Below the pieces are notes generated by a model. The model ran no database searches. It was not told the origin of the DNA and saw only the letters and a program-made list of their open reading frames with translations. Positions 21,432 through 28,509 of a stretch of DNA of 29,507 nucleotides are shown piece by piece. A program made the position numbers and the translations under genes. This DNA is from BS750m-G4 sp964472195 (GTDB taxonomy: Bacteria > Bacteroidota > Ignavibacteria > Tepidaquicellales > Tepidaquicellaceae). Position 1 is the first letter of the stretch. The number at the start of each line of letters is the position of its first letter. The stretch is taken from NCBI GenBank assembly GCA_964472195.1, contig CAYYJH010000031.1, positions 1-29,507 on the forward strand. Reading direction: 5' to 3'.

Positions 21432-23444
21432 TTATTTTAATAAAATCATTTTCCGGATATCCGAAAAAACTTTACCTGAATTTCTTTCAACCGCTGCAAT
21501 TTCATAAAAATATACACCCGAAGGTAAACCATATGCATTGAACACAATAGTATACCTTCCAACGTTTTGCAAATCATTTCCGATTAAATAGACCTCCTTC
21601 CCGAGTATGTCATAAATCTTCAAAGTAACATTAGATTTTTTTGCGATGTCATACGTTATCTTCGTAGAAGGATTAAATGGATTCGGATAGTTCTGGAACA
21701 GCCCATATTTCATCGGAGTTGTTGAGGGCTCTTTCACAGAAACAGATGTAGTCCCCTGTTTTAATACGATATCGTTGTTTGGATCAAACTGTAAATCTGT
21801 AGGTTCTCGGTCAAAAGTAAATGTAAAGACCTGGTTGTTAGAATCATTAAGGACACTTAACACTGTATCAGGACCCGTTGTAAACATCACTTTTATCTCA
21901 ATCGGCATTGTAAAGAAATTCGCATTTGTTTGAATCTGTTTTGCCAAAAAATCAACTTGCCAGTTACCGCCACCCTGGTTAATAAAGCTGTACGTATTCT
22001 GGTATACAGGATGATTCGGTCCGTAAACCCATTCATTGAAAAACCAGTTAAGTGTTTGCCCTGTTGACTGGTTTAGTTTATCAATGAAATCACCGGTGAC
22101 AGCATTCTTGTATTTAAAGTTTGCAGTATCAGTTGCATAATCTTTAAGTCCTGTAAAAAATAGAGAATCCCCCAGTGTATATCTTAACATATGAAGGACA
22201 CATGAACCTTTTGCATAAATGATTGCATAATTATACAGTATACTGCCGGGAGGTGTTGTTACAGCCCATGAAGAATCATAAATCGACCAGCCCGGATTAC
22301 CTGAAAAATAACTGCTCGCATCACCGTAAATAGAATTCTTATAAGTGTTGTAACCATTTGTATGTTCATACCATAAAGCTTCGCAATAAGTAGCAAATCC
22401 TTCGTTCAACCAAACATCAGCCCACGTTCCGGGTGATATCATATCACCAAACCACATATGAGCATATTCATGAGAAATCAGATTCTCTCCCCAGCAATTC
22501 GGACAAAGGCTAATTAATGTTTGGTTCTCCATACCCGCCCAGGGGAATTGGCTGTTCAAAGTTGCAAAGCCTCCTTTATCAAAAGGATATTCTCCAAACA
22601 AATTGGAGAATTGAGTTGTCATTGGAATAATTTTAGTCTTAATATTAGATATATTTTCTCCAGGATTCCAATAAAACCAAATGGGTATGCTGTCGGAAGG
22701 ATTTGATATTTTGTGCCAGTAAACAATATCAAGATTATAATTTACCTTCCCAGACAAAACGATAAGATAAGTAGCAACCGGGTAATTACTAATCCAATTA
22801 TAGTATGCAGTATCACCATTTACAGTAGTACTGTTCAGAAGACCGTTTGAACCCAGCTTTACGGTTGAAGGAACCTTTGCAGTTAAATCGAGTGTCGCTT
22901 TATCAGAAGGTCTGTCCCAGCATGGATAAAGTTTTCTTGCACCTTCCGGAGGACAATCGGTGAACACAAAACCTCCCGAAGCATAGAATGCATTATCTGA
23001 CACATTGTTGTGCCTGAAAAAGATTTTCACCTCAACAATCTCACTAACATTGTAAGTTCTATCCAGCGTAACGGTTAATAGATTAGAAGCATGAGTAAAC
23101 GATACACCTGCCATACTCACAGAATCAACCACGAGTGAAGAGTTCACCGCATTCAAGTCAATAGAATTGAGTGTTGAATCGACTCTGAACTTTACTATAA
23201 TGTTAGCATTATAAGATTTTGGATATGGAGAAGAAAAGTTGTCATACAGATCAAAGAACATCCTATAGTTTAATACATCATACGAATGTCGTGGAGAGTT
23301 AGGTGAGTCCATCATTCCTGTAACATTTTGCATAAGAGCCTTCCTGTGAGCACAGAATTGTGAACCTTTTAGAAATTGCTCCTGGCTAAAAAGATTAACC
23401 GTAACAATTGTTATCATTGAAAAAGCTATAATAATGTTTTTCAT
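21432..23444 (-). CDS. M1-family aminopeptidase with T9SS sorting domain
   Basis: This is a 670-residue secreted zinc metallopeptidase. A signal peptide (1-20) is followed by the M1 N-terminal beta domain. The catalytic domain holds the substrate-binding 'GMEN' (304-307), the zinc site 'HEYAH' (325-329) and the third ligand Glu348 in 'NEGFATY', all intact. Residues about 585-670 are a T9SS type A sorting domain ('FQNYPNPFNPSTKITYDI', then 'SGVYFYEI', ending 'RKMILLK'). The protein should therefore reach the outer surface or medium and trim peptides there. It lacks the long C-terminal helical domain of cytosolic PepN. ATG start; it lies 54 bases after the 305-residue lipoprotein gene. Confidence 0.93.
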   Translation of the reverse strand: MKNIIIAFSMITIVTVNLFSQEQFLKGSQFCAHRKALMQNVTGMMDSPNSPRHSYDVLNYRMFFDLYDNFSSPYPKSYNANIIVKFRVDSTLNSIDLNAVNSSLVVDSVSMAGVSFTHASNLLTVTLDRTYNVSEIVEVKIFFRHNNVSDNAFYASGGFVFTDCPPEGARKLYPCWDRPSDKATLDLTAKVPSTVKLGSNGLLNSTTVNGDTAYYNWISNYPVATYLIVLSGKVNYNLDIVYWHKISNPSDSIPIWFYWNPGENISNIKTKIIPMTTQFSNLFGEYPFDKGGFATLNSQFPWAGMENQTLISLCPNCWGENLISHEYAHMWFGDMISPGTWADVWLNEGFATYCEALWYEHTNGYNTYKNSIYGDASSYFSGNPGWSIYDSSWAVTTPPGSILYNYAIIYAKGSCVLHMLRYTLGDSLFFTGLKDYATDTANFKYKNAVTGDFIDKLNQSTGQTLNWFFNEWVYGPNHPVYQNTYSFINQGGGNWQVDFLAKQIQTNANFFTMPIEIKVMFTTGPDTVLSVLNDSNNQVFTFTFDREPTDLQFDPNNDIVLKQGTTSVSVKEPSTTPMKYGLFQNYPNPFNPSTKITYDIAKKSNVTLKIYDILGKEVYLIGNDLQNVGRYTIVFNAYGLPSGVYFYEIAAVERNSGKVFSDIRKMILLK

Positions 23445-23498
23445 TTTTATATAATTTAAATACTAATAGAAAATTTTTGAATTAGTTCAGTAAACATT

Positions 23499-24416
23499 TT
23501 AATTGGGTTCAAGGTTATCAATTTTATAGAGTTTCCAATTTCCGTTGTTGTCTTTTTTAAAATACATCTTAAAATAACCATCATAATAATCCGAACCATC
23601 CTCGACGGGCTGTCGGTAATTAATCATATTTTTCCCAATTAAACCTTTACAAATTGAAGCAGTGGTTTTGTATTCATCGTAATAACTTCCAGCACTCATG
23701 TTTTTCTTTGTTGTTCTTTGCATACCGCCTTCGGTATGAACCACATAAATTGTACTCTGAGAATTATCAAGGAAATAATTTCTGGAATTGGGTGCTTTGT
23801 TTATAAATCCCCTTGCAAAATCTTTAAAGGGAATATTATTTCCAGTTGAAGATTCTTCTTTGTATTTACCGCTTTTCGAAACAGACCACTTGAATATTTG
23901 TTTACTTGTAACCGGGCTATAAGTGCCTTTCATAGTTTTCTCATCCGTAGAAAGAGTCCCTTCAAATATTCCTGTTCCCTTTTCATTCTTTTCTTCATAC
24001 AAAATTATTTCACCCGTGCTCTTATCAAACGTTCCTGTCATGTTAGTTCTGAACGGTGGATCTGTCCAGTAAGCTATATTGTATCCGGATAAATTTTTGC
24101 CATCAAATTTTCTAATAACAATTTCGAATTTCTTTCCTTCAAAAGTACCTACATAATTTCCGCTTAACTTATGACGGTTGCTTTGAGTTTCTCCGGTGAA
24201 ATCTTCATCATCTTGACTATCTGTTGACAAACGTTCGCTTTCCGATTGGGCATCCGATTTTTCATCCGATACATCAACCTGTTCAGACCGCTTCTCTGAT
24301 TCATCACCCTCAAAGATTCCTTTTATTTTACCGCAAGATAAAACACTTAGGATAACTGCTATAGCAATCATTAATGAAAATATCTCTCGTTGGGCAAATA
24401 AAACATTTTTTTTCAT
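23499..24416 (-). CDS. Lipoprotein with antiparallel beta domain, function unknown
   Basis: This is a 305-residue protein. Its signal peptide is longer than usual and ends in V-L-S-C (Cys28). A low-complexity Ser/Glu/Asp linker follows (about 35-80). Residues about 85-180 ('LSGNYVGTFEGKKFEIVIRKFDGKNLSGYNIAY...GIFEGTLSTDEKTMKGTYSP') show regular alternating beta strands with repeated G-T-F/Y turns, as seen in small beta-barrel domains of Bacteroidota lipoproteins. The C-terminal part (about 195-305) may be a second domain. I do not recognise a named family. It is the first gene of the minus-strand group leading to the M1 aminopeptidase. Confidence 0.65.
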   Translation of the reverse strand: MKKNVLFAQREIFSLMIAIAVILSVLSCGKIKGIFEGDESEKRSEQVDVSDEKSDAQSESERLSTDSQDDEDFTGETQSNRHKLSGNYVGTFEGKKFEIVIRKFDGKNLSGYNIAYWTDPPFRTNMTGTFDKSTGEIILYEEKNEKGTGIFEGTLSTDEKTMKGTYSPVTSKQIFKWSVSKSGKYKEESSTGNNIPFKDFARGFINKAPNSRNYFLDNSQSTIYVVHTEGGMQRTTKKNMSAGSYYDEYKTTASICKGLIGKNMINYRQPVEDGSDYYDGYFKMYFKKDNNGNWKLYKIDNLEPN

Positions 24417-24781
24417 GTTGTAAGCTTATTTTATGTTTAATAATTAAATGATGAAAATATTTTTCTAATTTGATTTTTTTAGATGATTCAGTTTACAACT
24501 ATACGCCGTATGTATCAATTCATTTCCTGAAAGGAAGCATCTCCGGAATTATATTTTGTTACTCAATTTACCACTTTTGGTTTAATTTAAAAAGTAAAAC
24601 CATATCAGAATTGTCAGATTTTATTTACATATAATATAAATCTTTTTAAATTAATACTAAAATATTCATTACACTTATAAAAACTTTTAGCTATAATTAA
24701 ATAAACACAAAAATAATAAAAATCCGTAAACTCATTTTTTAATTAAACCTTACATTCATCATTATCTGTTAGGAGTAAATT
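24417..24781. other. Divergent intergenic region
   Basis: This is 365 bases of AT-rich sequence between the 305-residue lipoprotein gene and the GYD protein gene. It contains a candidate plus-strand promoter at 24611-24635 and an AGGAG ribosome site at 24771-24775, six bases before the GYD start. I see no gene or other structure. Confidence 0.55.
24611..24635 (+). promoter_or_regulatory. Candidate promoter of the GYD-domain gene
   Basis: TTGTCA begins at 24611 and a perfect TATAAT lies at 24630-24635. TTG-to-TATAAT spacing is 16 bases, as at 7570-7595 and 7837-7862. If used, the leader would be about 140 bases. Confidence 0.35.
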
Positions 24782-25078
24782 ATGAAAACTTTTATCTTAA
24801 TGACAAAGCTCTCTCCAGAAGAATTAAGACAGTTAAAAGACAGGGCAAAAATCGGTCGTGACTGGTTGGAACAGGTTAAAGAAAAATGTCCTGAAGTTAA
24901 GTTTGTTTCACATTATGCGTTACTGGGGAAGTATGATTTTCTTGACATTTATGAAGCACCGGATGAAGAAGTTGCTTCTAAGGTTTCAATGATTAGCCTG
25001 CAGCATGGAGCATTAGCTGCCGAAAGTTTAACAGCTATTCCTTACAAACGCTTTCTTGAATTGACAAAAGAGATTTAA
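24782..25078 (+). CDS. GYD-domain protein
   Basis: This is a 98-residue protein of the GYD family, recognised from 'FILMTKLSPEELRQLKDR' and the 'YALLGKYDFLDIYEAPDEE' core. Members are small ferredoxin-like alpha/beta domains resembling dimeric alpha-beta barrel proteins, and their function is not established. The start is well defined by AGGAG (24771-24775). It stands alone, convergent with the PIG-L deacetylase gene, with a hairpin between them. Confidence 0.82.
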   Translation: MKTFILMTKLSPEELRQLKDRAKIGRDWLEQVKEKCPEVKFVSHYALLGKYDFLDIYEAPDEEVASKVSMISLQHGALAAESLTAIPYKRFLELTKEI

Positions 25079-25103
25079 GGAAGGTCTTGAAAACAAACCG
25101 TCG

Positions 25104-25134
25104 CAAATTTCAGATTACTAAATTCTGAAGTTTG
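25104..25134. terminator. Likely shared terminator hairpin between convergent genes
   Basis: The arms caaatttcaga (25104-25114) and tctgaagtttg (25124-25134) form an 11-base stem with one G-U pair and a 9-base loop. It lies between the ends of the GYD and PIG-L genes. The flanking T-runs are weak on both strands, so its strength is uncertain. Confidence 0.5.
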
Positions 25135-25143
25135 TTGTGGTTA

Positions 25144-25872
25144 TTATGTTTCTATCCCTTCAGCTATATCCTTTACATGAGGATCAAAATCTTCCTGGTA
25201 AAATTCAAAGCTTATTTCATCACTAACAAAATCCATTATCCCTGTTTGCTCAATAGTACTTTCGTATGTCTTATAACATCTTAATGCCTCCTGCATTTTT
25301 TTTGCATCATTTTCGTCGACGGGCTGTTTACAATCGATAACATCTTCTGTGGAATAATGAATATGAAATGGATTCTGAGAATTCATAACGTTCGTTTCTA
25401 CATCTTTCTTATTCAATGTAAAGAAAGCAAGTCTTTTGAGATGATTCATTCCTTTATTCTTCATTCGCAGAAAAAGTCTTTTCATCACAGCATGTGTCAC
25501 GAGATGGTCATGAAATCCACTAATACCATGAACGGGATATGTTACAAGTATATTTGGTTTAATTCTCTTGATTTCTGTCTGAATAACTTTTTCAATTTCT
25601 TTCGGGCTCATTTCTGCTAAACCACTATCAGGAAGATCAAGTACGGTCATTTCCTTTAAACTAAGAACTCTTTCCACTTCAAGCATCTCTTTGTATCTTT
25701 CTTCACCCATCTGTTTTATACTTAATCCTAGTTTATGCCTTTGTTTGGTAGCACCGCCTTTAGTCAAAGTCAGTAGGTAAATTTCATGACCTGCTCTTTT
25801 TTGCGCAGACATTGCGGATGCAGGTCCAAAAGATTCATCATCTGGATGCGGGAAAACGTAAAGAATTTTCAT
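25144..25872 (-). CDS. PIG-L/LmbE-family deacetylase
   Basis: This is a 242-residue zinc-dependent N-deacetylase of the PIG-L superfamily, which acts on N-acetylglucosaminyl compounds. His9, Asp11 and Asp12 lie in 'FPHPDDE', and 'HDHLVTH' (121-127) supplies the third zinc ligand, probably His123. 'LTLTKGGAT' (34-42) is also typical. Family members include bacillithiol (BshB) and mycothiol enzymes as well as enzymes for sugar or antibiotic deacetylation. No bshA or bshC is present, so the substrate is open. ATG start; it is divergent from arsR with a 165-base spacer. Confidence 0.85.
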   Translation of the reverse strand: MKILYVFPHPDDESFGPASAMSAQKRAGHEIYLLTLTKGGATKQRHKLGLSIKQMGEERYKEMLEVERVLSLKEMTVLDLPDSGLAEMSPKEIEKVIQTEIKRIKPNILVTYPVHGISGFHDHLVTHAVMKRLFLRMKNKGMNHLKRLAFFTLNKKDVETNVMNSQNPFHIHYSTEDVIDCKQPVDENDAKKMQEALRCYKTYESTIEQTGIMDFVSDEISFEFYQEDFDPHVKDIAEGIET

Positions 25873-25969
25873 ATCAGTTATTGAATTTTATTTTAGGATT
25901 GAATAAATATATCAAATATGAAAATCCATTACTATATAAATAAGGCAGTATAAATATTTTCCGGAAGAA

Positions 25970-26019
25970 AAGAATAGCTTCTAATAATCTTACTTGAATA
26001 TAAATACTATTCTTATTAT
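25970..26019 (+). promoter_or_regulatory. Candidate promoter and operator of the ars operon
   Basis: TTACTT (25990-25995) and TATTAT (26014-26019) are 18 bases apart, just upstream of arsR. An 8-base inverted repeat, aagaatag (25970-25977) and ctattctt (26007-26014), brackets the -35 region and touches the -10. That is a plausible place for ArsR to block transcription in the absence of arsenite. The arms are far apart for a single dimer site, so the operator call is tentative. Confidence 0.35.
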
Positions 26020-26037
26020 GTTTCGGTAAACAACGAA

Positions 26038-26391
26038 ATGAATAATACCTTGAAACAAGAAAAAATTTTTAAAGCACTGTCTGATAAAAATCGTCTACGA
26101 ATCCTTAAAATGCTTCATGAGAAATCTCTTTGTGTTTGCGAAGTCACCGAGATATTACAGCTTGCAACATCGACCGTATCACAGCATTTAAGCATTCTTC
26201 GTGAAGCTGGTTTTATAATTGAATATAAAGATGGTAAATGGGTAAACTATATCATCAATCCAAAACCATCTGACCCCCGTGTATCTAAAGTGCTTAATTC
26301 ATTAGATTTTTGGATTAATGACGATCAGATTATTAATAAAGATTCTCAAAAATTAAAAGTTATAGATCGTAATAAAATATGCTCGAGGTAA
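26038..26391 (+). CDS. arsR: ArsR-family metalloregulator
   Basis: This 117-residue winged-helix repressor probably releases the ars promoter on binding As(III) or Sb(III). The recognition region is 'ATSTVSQHLSILREAGFI'. Cys32-Val-Cys34 in 'LCVCEV' matches the ELCVCDL metal site of classical ArsR in sequence and number. The third thiolate of the E. coli protein (three residues after the pair) is missing; Cys115 near the C-terminus could substitute, but that is inference. It is the first gene of the plus-strand arsenic operon, 58 bases before the permease gene. Confidence 0.88.
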   Translation: MNNTLKQEKIFKALSDKNRLRILKMLHEKSLCVCEVTEILQLATSTVSQHLSILREAGFIIEYKDGKWVNYIINPKPSDPRVSKVLNSLDFWINDDQIINKDSQKLKVIDRNKICSR

Positions 26392-26449
26392 AAAATTTTT
26401 CTTATAACATTTCGACACTTAGCCAAATGTATAAACAAAGAAATTATAT

Positions 26450-27751
26450 ATGAACTGGAAAGAACAGTATAAAAACTTTTTATGGATTTTAGGATTTTTT
26501 CTTTTTGCATATTATATGCCAATCGGAAATGAAAAGTTCAATAATGCAATATTCGAGGCTTTCAGTCTTGCAAAGTGGTATGCACAAGAACATGTTCTTT
26601 TATGTCTTGTGCCAGCGTTCTTTATAGCTGGAGTAATTTCTGTTTTCGTAAGTCAAGCGTCTGTGATTAAATATTTTGGAGCAAAAGCTAAGAAGTGGCT
26701 TGCTTATTTAGTTGCATCTGTTTCGGGAACGATACTTGCAGTTTGTTCTTGCACCGTGTTACCTCTCTTTTCAGGCATACACAAAAGAGGTGCAGGACTA
26801 GGTCCGGCAATTGCATTTCTTTACTCAGGACCTGCTATCAATATTTTAGCAATAATTCTTACCGCAAGAATATTAGGATTTGAACTGGGTATCGCAAGAG
26901 TTGTTGGTGCAGTAATTTTCAGCATTGTCATAGGTTTGATAATGAGCTTAATCTATCGTAAAGAGGAAAAAGTAAAAGCAGATGAACAGCTTTCAATGCC
27001 CGAGCCGGAGGAGATAAGACCATTCTGGCAAACAGCTCTTCATTTTTTAGTCTTGGTAGCAATTTTAATCTTTGCAAACTGGGGCAAGCCGGCTACAACA
27101 GAAGGTTTCTGGTATTTAATTTACACGAACAAGTGGTTGATTACAGGATTGTTCGGAGTAGCATTCGCATTTTCTCTTATTTTTATACTAAAGTTAAATA
27201 AATTTTATGTTGTTGCGGGTTCAATAATTGTTATTGCTTCAACAATAATTTTTCCATCCAATCCGATCATACCATTCACTATATCAGTTGTTATTTTAAC
27301 AATAGTTTTATCAATATCAAAAGATGAGCCTAACGAATGGATGGGTGAATCATGGGGTTTTGCAAAACAAATTTTACCACTATTGGGAGCAGGAGTTCTG
27401 ATTGCAGGATTTCTACTTGGTTCACCAAATAGTTCGAACGGAATTATCCCTGATGAATGGATATCGAACTTTGTAGGAGGTAATTCAGTTTTTTCAAACT
27501 TCTTTGCTTCTGTAGTCGGAGCTTTTATGTATTTTGCTACATTAACTGAGGTTCCAATTTTACAGGGTTTGATAAGTAATGGAATGGGTAAAGGTCCTGC
27601 GTTAGCTTTACTCTTAGCAGGTCCTGCATTATCCCTTCCTAATATGCTGGTCATAAGAAGCGTTATTGGGACACAGAAAACTGTTGTATACGTGTCTCTG
27701 GTAGTTGTCATGTCTACGATTTCAGGATTAGTTTTCGGAGCAATTTTTTAA
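26450..27751 (+). CDS. COG0701 permease, ArsP/SO_0444-like
   Basis: This is a 433-residue inner-membrane permease with about 8-10 hydrophobic segments in two related halves. The first half carries 'CSCTVLPLFSGIHKRGAGLGPAIAF' (from Cys99), with two cysteines likely to bind a soft metal. The second carries 'TLTEVPILQGLISNGMGKGPALALLLAGPALSLPN', an internal echo of the first. Known relatives include ArsP, which exports trivalent methylarsenicals, and permeases linked to copper or zinc. Location between arsR and arsC favours an arsenic substrate, possibly organic. Operon order suggests partnership with the mini-thioredoxin at 28228. Substrate not provable from sequence. Confidence 0.85.
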   Translation: MNWKEQYKNFLWILGFFLFAYYMPIGNEKFNNAIFEAFSLAKWYAQEHVLLCLVPAFFIAGVISVFVSQASVIKYFGAKAKKWLAYLVASVSGTILAVCSCTVLPLFSGIHKRGAGLGPAIAFLYSGPAINILAIILTARILGFELGIARVVGAVIFSIVIGLIMSLIYRKEEKVKADEQLSMPEPEEIRPFWQTALHFLVLVAILIFANWGKPATTEGFWYLIYTNKWLITGLFGVAFAFSLIFILKLNKFYVVAGSIIVIASTIIFPSNPIIPFTISVVILTIVLSISKDEPNEWMGESWGFAKQILPLLGAGVLIAGFLLGSPNSSNGIIPDEWISNFVGGNSVFSNFFASVVGAFMYFATLTEVPILQGLISNGMGKGPALALLLAGPALSLPNMLVIRSVIGTQKTVVYVSLVVVMSTISGLVFGAIF

Positions 27752-27794
27752 AATGCTTATCAGTCTATACATAACTATACTGCTAAAATAAAAT

Positions 27795-28226
27795 ATGAGT
27801 AAAAAAATATTAATACTTTGCACGGGTAATTCTTGCAGAAGCCAAATGGCTGAAGGATTTCTGAAAGCAATGGACAAAGACCTTAAAGTATTTTCTGCTG
27901 GTATTAATCCATCAAATGAAGTTCACCCGAAAGCTATAGAAGTGATGAAAGAATTAGAAATTGATTTAAGTAAACATCATCCTAAATCAGTCGAACAATT
28001 CGTAGGAGATTCATTTGACTATGTAATAACAGTATGCGATGATGCCAAAGAAAATTGTCCATTTTTTACGGGTAGAGTGATTCACCGGCTTCACATAGGA
28101 TTTGAAGATCCTGCAAAAGCAATCGGAACAGAAAAAGAAATTCTCGCCGTATTCAGAAGAGTAAGAGATGAAATAAGAGAAAAATTTTCAGAATTATATC
28201 AAAATAAAATTGAAAGGAAAAACTAA
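27795..28226 (+). CDS. arsC: Arsenate reductase, thioredoxin-coupled (LMW-PTPase type)
   Basis: This 143-residue enzyme reduces arsenate to arsenite. The phosphatase-like P-loop is 'CTGNSCRS', with nucleophile Cys9. The redox pair Cys81 and Cys88 in 'VCDDAKENCP' matches the Cys82/Cys89 relay of the thioredoxin-dependent ArsC type. This triple-cysteine set separates it from true tyrosine phosphatases. 'FEDPAKAIGTEKEILAVFRRVRDEI' at the C-terminus is also typical. It lies 43 bases after the permease gene and almost abuts the mini-thioredoxin gene. Confidence 0.93.
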   Translation: MSKKILILCTGNSCRSQMAEGFLKAMDKDLKVFSAGINPSNEVHPKAIEVMKELEIDLSKHHPKSVEQFVGDSFDYVITVCDDAKENCPFFTGRVIHRLHIGFEDPAKAIGTEKEILAVFRRVRDEIREKFSELYQNKIERKN

Positions 28227-28227
28227 T

Positions 28228-28485
28228 ATGTTACATATCAAAGTAGTTGGACCGGGCTGTATGAATTGTGAAAAATTAGCAAACATGTGTCAATCCGTAA
28301 TTATCGAAAAAGAAATAGAAGGAGACATTGAAAAAATAACCGACAGGGAAAAAATAACCGAACTTGGAATTGTGATGACACCTGGATTAATTATCAACGA
28401 TAAAGTTTTATGCAGTGGTAAAATACCAACTCAAACAACTTTAGAGCATTGGATACTCGATGCAGTAAATAAACCTTCAAATTAA
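28228..28485 (+). CDS. Mini-thioredoxin (MTH895/TM0996-like)
   Basis: This is an 85-residue thioredoxin-fold protein with the redox motif Cys11-Met-Asn-Cys14 near the N-terminus, 'TDREKITELGIVMTPGLIINDKVLCSGKIPT' containing the cis-proline (TP), and an additional Cys21. Such small thioredoxins are often encoded next to COG0701 permeases and arsC. It may deliver electrons to ArsC or hand arsenite to the permease; neither is proven. The start is the ATG at 28228, preceded by AAAGGA nine bases upstream; a TTG 18 bases earlier in the same frame would put the ribosome site inside the gene. The gene starts 1 base after the arsC stop. Confidence 0.85.
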   Translation: MLHIKVVGPGCMNCEKLANMCQSVIIEKEIEGDIEKITDREKITELGIVMTPGLIINDKVLCSGKIPTQTTLEHWILDAVNKPSN

Positions 28486-28509
28486 TTTCAAACTAAACTA
28501 ATAATCATT

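Noticed and set aside
27205..27711. 168-residue minus-strand reading frame inside the permease gene
   Set aside because: It is the antisense of a clearly conserved membrane protein and reads as Thr/Pro-rich sequence expected from that.
28210..28227. Upstream TTG start for the mini-thioredoxin
   Set aside because: It would include the ribosome-binding site of the better ATG at 28228 and overlap arsC.
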